A DNA stretch of 64,000 nt from Telopea speciosissima (GCF_018873765.1 NC_057925.1:12473568-12537567); one strand, 5' to 3'. Positions 46,264-58,490 are shown, counted from the first letter of the stretch. Notes: generated from the sequence alone by a model not told the origin. Numbers and translations are program-made.

Positions 46264-49200
46264 TCATTTTTCATGGTGAGTGCCAACTCCAAGATAAATA
46301 TCCTTGATCAGATGTAGCTCTTTGACCACATCACTTATGTCCATTCGATCCCAAGGTGATTCAGTTGAGCAGGCAACTCCAATTCTAATAACTGAAGTAA
46401 GGCATTCTTGCACTCTATCCTTTATGTATCTTCGACTTCCAGTGATGTTGGTAACAATTGTTGTTGCCTCTTCTTCAACTTCTTCCATGGAGAGAAGTGA
46501 TGGGTCAACGACAGGTATCACTCCATCATATAAAGCCATCTCAGCCCAGCAGTGAAGATTAAAGTTATCTTTGAACATTTCATGAGTAGGCCGCTTCCTT
46601 GTGAACATCTCTAACAAGAGAATCCCATAACTGTATACATCACCATGCCTTGAAACATCTGCACCTGCACCATACTCTGTAATTCATGTATCTTAGGTTA
46701 ATACACATATAACTAGTGAGAATAAGAGCAACGCCTATTTGTCTCAATTGGAAGAACAACATGACATGAAAGAATAACTAGAGAGAATAGGAGCAAATTA
46801 AGTTTATTGGTCTCAATTAGAAGAATAACATAACATAACATGCAATGAGAAGTTAGGGCATCTTCAAATTCGTTCTTACAGTGCGTATACAAGGAACATA
46901 GGCTCCTCTTACATCTATATTTGAGTATCTAAATCCAACAGATCATCTGCTGGCATGATATTCAAGTAATTAACTTGATATCAAGACTTTAATATGGCAT
47001 GTGGACACATTAATCTTTGTCTACGAAAAATTACAAACCCCTACATAAATGCATTGTTCTTCATAAAACCACATTTTTGTTTCCTTTGACATTCAAGGTA
47101 TAATTTGGTTTCAATAAGGAAAGATGCAGTCAAAACTTTTGTGTAGAAATACAAAGAATCAAAATATCATCTAAAACACATTCCTTTTTAGCATTTTTAT
47201 ATCATCACATTTCGATTGTTTGAGATATTTTAGGAAAGGGGCTAAAGATATCACAAAATGTATTAGAAGAGAGTAATTATGCCTTAAGGTTTTCGAATGG
47301 AATAGTAAGACAAATATTAGATTCATCATACTAAGGTAAGCTCAGTTACAACTTTCGAAAGAAGAGGAAAAATTTATACTAGATTAGTAAAAGAGGTACT
47401 TTACCTGGTGCAATGTATCCAATAGACCCCTTTATCCCAATTGAGCTTGTGGGATTTTGAGACCTATTTGTGGCTTCCAAAAGAATTTTTGATATCCCGA
47501 AATCACCCAAATGTGCAGTCAAATCACCATCGAGAAGAATATTGCTTGGCTTTAGGTCACAGTGAATAATTTGTGCATGACAATGGTGGTGAAGATAATC
47601 CAATACAGTTGCTATATCAATGGAAATATTCAATCTTTGAACAAGGTTTAAATGCTTTTGTTCATCTTGTATACCATCTGCATGTTGATGTAACCACCTC
47701 TCCAAATTCCCACCAGGCATGAACTCATATACTAAAGCCTTAAAATCATTGCCTTTGTAATCTATACTTGAGCAAGATGACAAAATTCTTACAAGATTAC
47801 GATGCCGGATGTTTCTTAGGGATTCACATTCAGCCATGAAACTCTTGGAAGCCCCTCTTTGTCTAATGTTGAGGACCTTTACTGCAACAATAGTTTCCCC
47901 ATGATTAAGATCTCCTTTATACACAGAACCAAAACTCCCCACTCCAATCAAATTTGCAGAAGAAAATCCATCGGTAGCTTTAAGGAGTTGGGCATAAGAG
48001 ATCTTAAAATGACGATCCCCTATCAAAAATAAAGTGGATTCTTTCCTTTCTTTTTTTCTCCGGTATATAATGAACAAAAATATCATAAAAATCAAACATA
48101 GAGAGCCCCCACAACCACAGACGATGACTATCAGCTTGAAAACACGACGCCTGGCGTGTTCCTTTGACTTTTGAATTTGGCATGCTAGCAAATGAAGTTC
48201 TGGTATACCTCCACAAAGCTTATTGTTTCCAATGATTGAAAATGCACTCAAATTTGCAAAGATTCCATCTACTGATACCTCACCCTCCAAATGATTAAAT
48301 GATAAATTTAGTCTTTGTAAAAACTTAAATGTACCCAAATATTTCGGGATGACACCAGAGAAGTTATTGTTTGAAAGATCGAGATCTTGCAGACCTCTTA
48401 GAGAACTAAGAACCAATGATATCGATCCTTGAAATAGGTTAACCTGCATAAAAAGGTATTCTAGGCTTGTACAATCACCAAGGGTGCTAGGGATTTCACC
48501 AGACAACATGTTCTCAGAAATATCAAGGTGTTGAAGACTAGTCAGTCGACCCACTTCCGAAGGTAGAGTACCAAAGAAAGAATTTCTACTCAAGTGTAGC
48601 TCTATTAATGTGAAAAGATCGAATATCTCTTTGGGGATGATACCATTGAAACTGTTGTGGGAAAGGCCCAATCTTAACAAATATTTGCATTTTCCTATAC
48701 TTGAAGGTATTTTTCCTTGCAAGTGATTATCATCTAAATAGAGCCCAATCAAGAGTGTCAAGTTTCCAAGAGAAGAAGGGATTGGCCCCATAAATCTGTT
48801 TCCGGATAAATAGAGTGCATTTAGCATTTGAAGCTTTCCAATTGAAGTCGGAATACTTCCTGCTAGTAAGTTACTATTTAGACCCAAGTATTGTAAGCTT
48901 ACAAGGTTCTCGATCCCCACTGGGATGTCTCCAGATATTTGATTGTGTGACAAGTCTAGAATTACCAGTTGGGTCGATAAGTTTGCTATGGAGTTGGGAA
49001 GCACACCACCAAACCGATTTTCAGTAAACCCTAAAATTGTCAAACTGCTACAGTTGGTCAATGTGTTGACAAAATTCAGGTCATCAGCCTCTCCACTTCC
49101 CAAATGATTGAAGAACAATGTAAGCCGAGCAAGTTTTGGTAGGCCTCCAAAATCAACAGTAACTTTCCCAGTAAAATTGTTTGAGCTAAGTAATAGCGTT

Positions 49201-50096
49201 TCCAGAATTGACAAATTAGACACAGAAACTGGAATTGGTCCATGAAACTGGTTTCCTGAAACTGAAAACCACTTTAGATTAGGAAGATTGAAGCCTAAGT
49301 TTGGTGGAAGACTCCCTTGAAGTTGATTATCTGCGACATCAAAATCACCGAGTAAGGAAAGATTATAGATAGTGGGAGGGATAGTACCAGACAACCTATT
49401 TCCAGGAAACGAGAGAAACGTTAATCTTGTCATTTGGCCAAGGGAATCTGGAATACTTCCACTTAGATGATTGGCTGCAGCAGAAAATGTGTCAAGAAAT
49501 GAAAGATTCCCAATGGAAGGTGGGATCTGTCCTATCAATTTGTTGTAATGGAATGAAAGGAATTGAAGTTTCGACAATGTGCCAAGTTCTACTGGAATTT
49601 TCCCCACAATATTGTTATAATTTAAACGGAGTCCTATAAGGTTGGAGCATCGTGATATATTGGGTGGGAATTCCCCTTCAAAAGAATTGTTGTGTAGGAA
49701 TAAATAACGAAGCCTGAACAGAAAGCTTACTTCACTGGGGATATCTCCATGGAAGCTGTTGTTGAAGAGCGAAATCTCTCGAAGGAAACTGAGATTTCCT
49801 ATTTCTGGAGCCACGGAACCCACCAACCCATTGGACGATAAACGCAAGGCTCTGACCCTGTTTGGATGCCGGCGACCGCCACATATAACGCCTGGCCACT
49901 CGCAATAAGAGACAGAGTCATTCCAAGAGCTCACAACATGAAAGGGATCATTGGTTATATGGGATTTGAAGGCCAACAAGGCTTGCCGATCTGTTCCGTT
50001 TGCCAAGCTCATGCAGCTGCTGCTGCTGCTGCTCCAGAGAAGAAGAAGAATGATATTAAAAGTGCAAATGGAAAAAACCACCAAGGAAAAACCCAT
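46264..50096 (-). CDS. LRR receptor-like kinase, subfamily XII type, non-RD, intact
   Basis: Two exons (47405-50096 and 46264-46676) join in phase across IAP/E to give 1034 residues. I chose the Met at 50094-50096 because it begins a proper signal peptide; an in-frame Met 24 codons upstream adds a non-hydrophobic extension. The N-cap pair is C65/C72 (CEWPGVIC). About 21 LRRs run from 80 to 605, with a C-cap pair C628/C639 and a membrane helix 654-677. The kinase has GVGSFGSV at 718-725, Lys740, HCD at 845-847 and DFG at 865-867. Cys before the catalytic Asp makes it non-RD, the hallmark of immune receptors such as FLS2, EFR and Xa21. It acts at the plasma membrane; the ligand is unknown. All key residues are present. 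Confidence 0.93.
46677..47404 (-). other. Intron of the LRR receptor kinase
   Basis: The 728-bp intron has donor CACCAG/GTAAAG and acceptor TTACAG/AGTATGG on the minus strand. It falls inside the activation segment APE motif, the conserved intron position of this receptor subfamily. Confidence 0.92.
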
Positions 50097-50376
50097 CTGG
50101 GCTATGATGGACTGAAAATTTGGAGGTGTTATAGAGAACTGAGGAGTATACAGTCTCATAAATTGCAATTTATAGTCTCAGTCAATTGCAATTTAGGCAT
50201 TAAACTATTGAGAAGACAAACCACTTTCTGAGCATTTAATGTGAAAATCCTTAAGAATAATTAATTGATCACCAATTATATATGAAGAAAACAAATTGAG
50301 ACTTTGAACATCTTATGCAAATTAAAGTCTTTTAAGAAGAAGAAGAAGAAGAGAGTACTTCATAATCGTAATTCAT

Positions 50377-50790
50377 AGGTCGTCTAATTTCATAGGCAAT
50401 TGACAGAAATAGTCAACAGTAACCGCCTCTTTTGAATGTAAACTTCTTCAATTCTTGGAAAGTTAATAAAATTGAATGATAGTCACAAGAAGATGGACTT
50501 GGAAATATATAAAATTAAACCTTGTCAATTCTCAATTGCTGAATAATCAAACCACTTGCTAATAGGGTCTCCATTGGCCGGCCAGGTCGTCTACTTTCAT
50601 AGGCAATTGACAGAAATAGTCAACAGTAACCGCCTCTTTTGAATGTAAACTTCTTCAAGTCTTGCAAAGTCAATAAAATTGAATGATAGTCACAAGAAGA
50701 TGGACATAGAAAAATATAAAATTAAACCTTTTTCAATTCTCAATTGCTGAATAATGAAACCACTTGCTAATAGGGTCTCCATTGGCCGGC
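50377..50790. repeat. 207-bp direct duplication upstream of the receptor gene
   Basis: The unit beginning AGGTCGTCTA and ending GGCCGGCC occurs at 50377-50583 and 50584-50790, nearly identical. It lies 280 bp upstream of the receptor start codon and so lies in the promoter region. Confidence 0.95.
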
Positions 50791-51387
50791 CAAACCCACC
50801 ACGTGGACAGAGCTCACTCAAGCATGGTTTAGTTTTTTAAGCATAAAAGTTTCATTTATACGATTACTGATTATTTTTTTATTTGGGTGGGTAGATGGGT
50901 GGGGGGAAAAACGCAACCTGATCGCATGGCCCACGTGGCTTCTGATCTACTTATAATAACCCAAATGATTTAAATCAGTTTGATTTTTTAAGTATAAAAG
51001 TTCCATTTATACGATTGTTGATCTTTTTTTATTTGGGTGGGAGGTGGGAAAAGAATGCTACCTGATCCCATGGCCCGCGTGGTTTTTGATCTTATAATAA
51101 CCCAAGTGATTTAAGTCAGTTTGGTTTTTTAAGCATAAAAGTTTCATTCATATGATTATATATCTTTTATTTAAATTGTGTGGGAGGTGGAGAAAGAACA
51201 CTACCTGATCGCATGGCTGACGTGGCTCCTGATCTTATAATAACCCAAGTGATTTAAATCGGTTTGGTTTTTTAAGCATAAAAGATTCATCCATAAGATT
51301 ACCGGTCTGTTTTTTATTTGGATGGGGATGGGGAAAGAACGCTACAAGGTCACCTGGCCCGCATGGCTCCTGATCTTATAATAAACC
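50791..51387. repeat. 143-bp tandem array with ACGT-core motifs
   Basis: Units begin CCTGATCGCATGGC near 50917, 51061 and 51204, with a diverged fourth at about 51346 and a partial unit before. Each contains CTTATAATAACCCAA and TTTTTTAAGCATAAAAG. CCACGTGG is present at 50799-50806 and 50931-50938 and TGACGTGG at 51218-51225; the other units have decayed versions such as CCGCGTGG. The array is about 0.7-1.3 kb upstream of the receptor start codon and continues, after the inserted LTR element, at 55524. Confidence 0.88.
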
Positions 51388-52559
51388 TGTTTCCCCCAAA
51401 TTTCTTCGGTCTAGAGACCGTTGTTGGATGAGGAAACTATTCCATAAAGTGAATTGAATAAAAGAGTGGGTTCTACCAATGCCTTGGTAATCCAAGGACT
51501 TTTCAAATGCAATGCCAAGAAAAGAAGAAAATGGAGAAATCAAATTAATTTACTCTCCAGATACAGCTATGGTAAAATGTTTACAAGCCCTCATTAACGC
51601 CCAATGACGCCTCTTTTGAGATGCACCCATCTTGCCATTGAAGGACTATAGAGATCTTCAATTTGACTAAGAACATAGTACTGTTGAAGAGTAACCTCAA
51701 CAAGTTCTTTCAAGGAAAAGAACAGCAACCATTTACACTTACATTCCTCCTAAAAAAGAAAAGATAAAAGATAAAGATAAATTGCAAATTGTTTGATTGA
51801 TTTGTGGATCTCCTCTTCATCGCCATCATCACTTATATAGTTTGGCTGGCAATCCCTTGTAGTCATTAGGTGGTTAAGTAACTTCCCATCTCCATCACTT
51901 CACATTTGAATTTAAATTTGAACACTTGTAGGTGGTTACGTAACTGCACATAACCTCCTTCACCTTCCCACTTTGTTTTTCAAATTCAAAGGAACCCATT
52001 TCATGGCATACTAGGTAGTTTCACAACTACCCACTTATTTGAGAGTTGGTAGTAACCACCTTGCTGATCGTTCGTCAGTCGCTGATTGTTTATCAGTCAT
52101 TAACCGTTTTCTGACCGTTTTTTATCATTAACCGTTTCTGACCATTTTCGATCATTGATCGTTTTCGATCATTGACTGTTTTCGATTTGACTGCTTCTGG
52201 CCGTTTTCAATCACTGACCGTTTTTTGGTCACTTGCTAACAAGTCAATCTTGACATAAATAGATTTCGGTCTATTTGTCTATTGACAGAAATAGACCGAA
52301 AATAGGGTGTAAACAATGCCCCCTGCAACCACTGTGGACGATGCTATAAAGTCCATATGTGGTTGCATAAGACTCTTGTTTTCGATCATTGACCGTTTCT
52401 GACCGTTTTCGATCATTAATCGTTTTCGGTCTGACTGCTTCTGACTGTTTTCAGTCACTGACCGTTTTTCGATCACTTACTAACAAGTCAGTCTTGACAT
52501 AAATAGATTTTGGTCTATTTGTCTATTGACCAAAATAGACCAAAAATAGGGTGTAAACA
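51388..52559 (-). repeat. Three-LTR element, LTR A
   Basis: This 1172-bp LTR contains a TATATAAG-type TATA box (minus strand, about 51835-51842). It also has many short GACCGTTTTCGATCATT-like repeats at 52070-52250 and 52380-52480. An internal copy of the LTR end plus the adjoining interior start lies at 52309-52380. Confidence 0.88.
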
Positions 52560-52895
52560 ATGCCCCCTGCAACCACTGTGGACGATGCTATAAAGTCCAT
52601 ATGTGGTTGCATAAGACTCTCTGTCCCTATGTGCTCGGTATTTTTTTGATGATTCCGGCTTCAAACAACATCACCATTCATTAATGCACTATCACCATTA
52701 CCAGCAAGGCTGGTACATAAGACGTGTGCCCCCTTGCCGATGGATTCCAGCTTCATGGTGCTCATTTACAATGGGATTTGCCCCCTGTTGAGCACCTTTC
52801 AGTGCCTGATTCAAGATTGGATTCCCTTCATCGGCAATTCTTCTTCTTGGCAATAGGATTCAATTCTGGCTGGTGTCCCACCGGGTGTGCCAAAA
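52560..52895 (-). other. Three-LTR element, interior 1
   Basis: On the minus strand this runs from the primer-site region TGGCACACCCGGTGGGAC (52875-52892) to the purine tract GCAGGGGGCAT (52560-52570). It has no coding frame of note. Confidence 0.8.
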
Positions 52896-54072
52896 TGTTT
52901 CTCCCAAATTTCTTCGGTCTGGAGACCATTGTTGGATGAGGAAACTATTCCATAAAGTGAATTGAATCAAAGAGTGGGTTCTACCAATGCCTTGGTAATC
53001 CAAGGACTTTTCAAATGCAATGCCAAGAAAAGAAGAAAACGGAGAAATCAAATTAATTTACTCTCCAGATACAGCTATGGTAAAATGTTTACAAACCCTC
53101 CATTAACGCCCAATGACGCCTCTTTTGAGATGCACCCATCTTGCCACTGAAGGACTGTAGAGATCTTCAATTTGACTAAGAACATAGTACTGTTGAAGAA
53201 TAACCTCAACAGGTTCTTTTAAGGAAAAGAACAAGAACCATTTACAATTACACTACTCCTAAAAAATAAAAGACAAAAGATAAAGATAAATTGCAAATTG
53301 TTTGATTGATTTGTGGATCTCCTCTTCATCGCCATCATCACTTATATAGTTGTGGCTGGCAATCCCTTGGAGTCATTAGGTGGTTAAGTAACTTCCCATC
53401 TCCATCACTTCACATTTGAATTTAAATTTGAACACTTGTAGGTGGTTACGTAACTGCACATAACCTCCTTCACTACCTTCCCACTTTGTTTTTCAAATTC
53501 AAAGGAACCCATTTAATGGCATACTAGGTAGTTTCACAACTACCCACTTCTTTGAGAGTTGGTTGTAACCACCTTGCTGACCGTTCGTCAGTCGCTGACC
53601 GTTTATCGGTCATTGACCGTTTTCTTACCATTTTTGGTCATTGACAATTTCTGACCATTTTTAGTCATTGATCGTTTTCGATCATTGACCATTTTCGATC
53701 TGACTGCTTCTGGCCATTTTCAATCACTGACCGTTTTTCGGTCACTTACTAACAAGTCAGTCTTGGCATAAATAGATTTTGGTCTATTTATCTATTGATC
53801 GAAATAGATCGAAAATAGGGTGTAAACAATGCCCCCTGCAACCATTGTGGACGATGCTATAAAGTCCATGTGTGGTTACATAAGACTCTCGTTTTTGGTC
53901 ATTGACCATTTCTGACCGTTTTTAGTCATTAATCATTTTCGGTCTGACTGCTTCTGACTGTTTTCAGTCACTGACCGTTTTTCGGTTACTTACTAACAAG
54001 TTAGTCTTGACATAAATAGATTTCGGTCTATTTGTCTATTGACAGAAATAGACCAAAAATAGGATGTAAACA
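52896..54072 (-). repeat. Three-LTR element, LTR B
   Basis: This 1177-bp copy starts 1508 bp after LTR A and has the same internal boundary duplication (53818-53890). Small differences from A and C show that the units have diverged independently. Confidence 0.88.
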
Positions 54073-54406
54073 ATGCCCCTTGCAACCACTGTGGACGATG
54101 CCATAAAGTCCATATGTGGTTGCAAAAGACTCTCTGTCCCTATGTGCTCGGTATCCTTTTGATGATTCCGGCTTCAAACAACATCACCATTCATTCACGC
54201 ACTATCACCATTACTGGCAAGGCTGGTACATAAGACGTGCCCCCTTACCGATGGATTCCAGCTTCATGGTGCTCATTTACAATGCGATTTGCCCCCTGTT
54301 GAGCACCTTTCAGTGCCTGATTCAGGATTGGATTCCCTTCTTTGACAATTCTTCTTCTTAGCAATAGGATTCAATTCTGGCTGGTGTCCCACCGGGTGTG
54401 CCAAAA
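54073..54406 (-). other. Three-LTR element, interior 2
   Basis: This is a close copy of interior 1 (334 bp) with the same primer-site region and purine tract. Confidence 0.8.
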
Positions 54407-55518
54407 TGTTTCCCCCAAATTTCTTCGGTCTGGAGACCATTGTTGGATGAGGAAACTATTCCATAAATTGAATTGAATCAAAGAGTGGGTTCTACCAATG
54501 CCTTGGTAATCCAAGGACTTTTCAAATGCAATGCCAAGAAAAGAAGAAAAAGGAGAAATCAAATTAATGTACTCTCCAGATACAACTATGGTAAAATGTT
54601 TACAAACCCTCCATTAACACCCAATGACGCCTCTTTTGAGATGCACCCATCTTGCCATTGAAGGACTATAGAGATCTTCAATTTGACTAAGAACATAGTA
54701 CTGTTGAAGAGTAACCTCAACAGGTTCTTTTAAGGAAAAGAACAGAAACCATTTACAATTACACTACTCCTAAAAAAGAAAAGATAAAAGATAAAGATAA
54801 ATTGCAAATTGTTTGATTGATTTGTTGATCTCCTCTTCATCGTCATCATCACTTATATAGTTGTGACTGACAATCCCTTGTAGTCATTAGGTAGTTAAGT
54901 AACTTCCCATCTCCATAACTTCACATTTGAATTTAAATTTGAACACTTGTAGGTGGTTACGTAACTGCACATAACCTCCTTCACCACCTTCCCACTTTGT
55001 TTTTCAAATTCAAAGGAACCCATTTCATGGCATACTAGGTAGTTTCACAACTACCCACTTCTTTGAGAGTTGGTTGTAACCACCTTGCTGACCGTTCGTT
55101 AGTCGATGAACTTTTATCGGTCATTGACCATTTTCTAACCGTTTTCGATCATTGGCCTTTTCTGACCATTTTCGGCCATTGATCATTTTCGATCATTGAC
55201 TATTTTCGATCTGACTACTTCTGACCGTTTTCAATCACTGACCATTTTTCGGTCACTTACTAACAAGTCAGTCTAGACATAAACAATGCCCCCTGCAACC
55301 ACTGTGGACGATGCTATAAAGTCCATGTGTGGTTGCATAAGACTCTCGTTTTCGGTCATTGCCGTTTCTGACCATTTTCGGTCATTAATCATTTTCGATC
55401 TAACTGGTTTCAGTCACTGACACTTTTCCAGTCACTTACTAACTAGTTAGTCTTGACATAAATAGATTTCGGTCTATTTGTCTATTGACGAAAATAGACC
55501 AAAAATAGGGTGTAAACA
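54407..55518 (-). repeat. Three-LTR element, LTR C
   Basis: This 1112-bp copy starts 1511 bp after LTR B. At 55279 the internal boundary copy lacks part of the preceding repeats, which makes this LTR shorter. The LTR ends at 55518, followed by the target duplication. Confidence 0.88.
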
Positions 55519-55523
55519 AAACC

Positions 55524-55898
55524 AAATGGTTTATTTAATCAGAAATATTATGTAAGAGACATACAGAGAGTCCTGATCTTATAGTAACCCAAGGAGGGAA
55601 GCTGACAACAGGAGGCAATAGGCTGTAAAAACTCCGAGTGGGCTGCCTGGGCAGCAAAATTGACATTCAAGATGAACCAAGAGTTAAATGATGCCAAACC
55701 GCCAATCACTTCTTTGGTGCTACTTTTATTACTTGTCTGAATATAGTCCCAGCCTTTTAACCTATAGATGGAATTTTGGCTTTTTCATATATGGGACTTT
55801 ATATGACAATGAACTATCAAACCAAACAGCACAAGCAAATGAATAGTCCAAAATATATGACCAAAATGAGCTCCACACACAAGCATGAAGGATCAATC
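55524..55898. repeat. Duplicated receptor-upstream segment, copy 2
   Basis: After the three-LTR element the segment resumes and matches 4630-4760 and 6170-6390. At 55670-55710 it lacks the MULE of copy 1, and it stops at 55898 where the gypsy-type LTR begins. Confidence 0.88.
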
Positions 55899-56751
55899 TG
55901 TTGGGGAGAAAAATTGCAACAACTCACACACAGGGGAATGTGCACATGGTGCAAATAGCACGGGCATGCCAGAACCTTTGGGCAGGTTCAAACGAGGCCG
56001 AAACAGCCTAATCTAACTCCTAACCAAGCAAGTCGGTCTCCCTCTTGCCTAAGTAGCTCTAAGGTCTTTTGGGTTAAGCCAACAATGTAGGTCGTAAAGT
56101 GAAAAATACTAATAGATTGCCAATAAAAAGAACTACGCCAATGAACACAAACAGGAATAAACAAGATTGAAACAATGAATGTATATTTCAATCATACCAA
56201 ATGTGAGCGTGGACTCTGCAAGTACATCTGCGTCACTCCAAATGCATGACCATACATCCTCTCAAGACAAGAAAATGACAAAAACCAGCAAATGACAAAG
56301 GAAAGACAAATAAAAACGCAAAGTAAGGTAAAAAATAAAGCTTCTGATTCTTGTCAGGTATGTTTGTGTGTCTTTTCTGGATCAGTCGACCTCCTTATAT
56401 AGGAGAGGCTTTTCTGCTTATCAGTCTGTACAGTTGTTCCCCACATAATCTACTTCTCTCGGTCCCATATTTTCAGCTTCAACCAGTGCTTGCCATGTGT
56501 CCCACCAAGCCTGCATTACTCCTAACCGCTTGCGACCATGGTGGGGTCCACCTTACCCTGCGTTCTCACGTTCCTTGAGCGACGTTTCTCTCCGCTAGTG
56601 CCCTCTAAGCATCTGCCACGTGGCTCAGCCTTTGGGTGATAGGATGGGATAGTGTTCCAAGTGATCTATCCCCACACGGCTCGTAGCCTTGCCGCCCATC
56701 CTAGATCCTTGGTTTGGCCTGATCTGGACCAACAATTTTTAGGAGCAAACA
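55899..56751 (-). repeat. Gypsy-type 3' LTR (minus-oriented element)
   Basis: This 853-bp LTR reads TGTTGGGGAG...GAGCAAACA on the plus strand. A minus-strand TATA box (CCTATATAAGG) lies at 56394-56404. A purine tract GTGAGGGGCAT (minus) abuts the right side, so this is the 3' LTR. The left junction is proved by copy 1 of the host segment (6386), which lacks the insert. The pol region and 5' LTR are not found in the window; copia 3 sequence replaces them at about 58556. Confidence 0.75.
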
Positions 56752-57094
56752 ATGCCCCTCACAACCTTCTTGAGTGGTGCCATGTGGCTCAAACTCATCA
56801 GGAGGTTGTGTTATGCAAGGAGACAGAGACGGCAGTCCCCTTTAGTTGACTTCTCACGCCACATCATCTCTGCCTCTTCATCTTCTCAGGTAGTTATCTG
56901 GTTTTAATCAGTCCGGCTACTTTTGGATTTCAAAAAACTCCCGCCGTTTTGATTAATGGTGGTTCATGTCCCCACTCCCTTCATATTTAAGGTCTTCGCC
57001 TTTTGACGAGCCCTCCAACCTCCTCTAGACTCTTCTCCTTTTGCTCTCAGAAGCTTCTCCCCGCCGGTGTCGCAAGAAACTTGTTGAATCTTCG

Positions 57095-58490
57095 ATGGCC
57101 CAAGAAGTGGAGGCCATGCTAGCACAGAAACGCTCGCTTCTTTCTCTCTCCATCCAGGTCGAGGTGCAAATCCCTTTCCCTGAATCTCCATTTGTCAAAC
57201 TCGACCCTGCCTTCTCCTCCCTTCCTGTTGGCATCTCTAATTTCCCCAAATACAAGATGGAGGAACTCCTCTTTCAATCAGAAGCTCCTCTCGAACTCAG
57301 GGATAAAGCCTTCAGGCGCCTATAGCCTCATTATCTCCCTGATTGGAAAACCTGGGTGGATTACGTGGTCTGCGACCTCTCTGAGCTCCTATCCAACCTA
57401 GGTGTTCTACACGCTATTAAGCTTTCAAGTACCTTTGTTCCTCTTGACTGTCCCCTGCTCCAGGCTACTCTTCACTTCTGGTCACGGTCCACATACTCCT
57501 TCCACTTCTGCTTTGGTATGATGGCCCCAACTCTCCTGGATGTGGGAGCTCTGACCGGCCTCAAGGCCGAAGGAGGGGAGTTCAAAGGTTCGCCCTTGGG
57601 TTTGAAAGATGCTCAGGGAACGGAGGTGGATCACGGCCTTAAGCTTACAAAGGCTACGAGTTTAGCTTCTACTTGCAGCACTATCGTAACTCCCATGGTC
57701 CAGTCTTAGACCAAGAGCTCACGGCCTTCTTTCTGTTCTAGATTTGCCAATATCTAGCTTGCGTCCGTTCGAACAAGATCTCCAAGACCTATTTATGCCT
57801 AGCTAATTCCTTGGCCCAGGGCCATTCACTCGACCTGGCTGTTCTTTACAGCAGTTGCAATGACATTGTTGAGTCCGACTTTGCCCATGCTGGCGGTCCC
57901 TTCTGGCTCCTATAGATGTGGCTCTGTGCCTACTTCCAAGACTTGTACACTGTGCCATCACTGCTTCCGGTGCAAACTGTGGCAGGTTTCCTTTTTGCTT
58001 CTTCCCCTCACCATGATTTGAGATCTTTGGAGGAGCACCATAATTTCTTCTTTTCTTTCGAGCCCGATCAAGAGGGTGAATTCTTTGTTCCTTTTCGGTT
58101 AATGGAAGTGATCCCTCAGTGGCTTTATTTGGCCATTGATCATCCTATGTCTGACCCTGCTGTGTGGGGGAGGTTCCTGGTCTGCCGAGATCTTCATATC
58201 GGGGTTACCCTAGAGCCGTCTGGTAACAACACATGCGGCTTTGAAATGTATAACCCTCATTACTGTGCATGTCAATTCGGTCTCTGTCAGGCCATTCCCT
58301 GCCCCAATTACTATTTGGTCACTGATTGCAAGTTGGAGCGATTGGTTTATTCAGATGTGGCCAAGATAGCTCGTGCTTCGGTCATGAATGCCTTGGTTCT
58401 TTCTTAGTTTTAGCTCCAGTTCTTTATGCCCCAGCCTGTTGCGTCTAAAGAGTTTATAGCCTGGTGGGGCTCATACTTTTCTTCGCTCCT
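57095..58490 (+). pseudogene. Plant mobile domain protein, antisense to the gypsy element, broken
   Basis: Plus-strand frames carry the plant mobile domain found in MAIL/MAIN-type and transposon-borne proteins. It begins MAQEVEAMLAQKRSLL, then YSFHFCFGMMAPTLLDVGAL, GALTGLKAEGG, PVLDQELTAFFLF and SWW-type IAWWGSYF. TAG stops occur at 57323, 57739 and 57913, a frameshift near 57650, and the main downstream frame (57916-58407, 163 residues) ends before the last motif. A TATA-like CATATTTAAGG lies at 56982-56992. Its antisense position between the lost pol and the 3' LTR matches the extra antisense frames described in Tat-lineage gypsy elements. Function of the domain in transposons is unclear. 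Confidence 0.75.

Larger units (their letters stand above)
51388..55518 (-). mobile_element. Non-autonomous LTR element with three LTRs and two short interiors
   Basis: The order is LTR (51388-52559), interior (52560-52895), LTR (52896-54072), interior (54073-54406), LTR (54407-55518). LTRs read TGTTTCCCCC...GTGTAAACA on the plus strand. The flanks carry a perfect 5-bp duplication AAACC (51383-51387 and 55519-55523), so the whole array behaves as one insertion enlarged afterwards. The interiors of about 335 bp hold no coding frame, only a purine tract at one end and a TTTTGGCACACCCGGTGGGA primer-site region at the other. It depends on proteins from elsewhere; LARD or TRIM-like is the nearest category. 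Confidence 0.92.

Noticed and set aside
52070..55430. Structured non-coding RNA from the GACCGTTTTCGATCATT repeats
   Set aside because: The repeats are internal to LTRs and vary in number between copies; no compensatory pairing pattern could be shown by eye.
50377..55518. CRISPR-like or satellite array upstream of the receptor
   Set aside because: Repeat units are long, contiguous and mostly lack unique spacers; the larger period is explained by LTRs with a target duplication.
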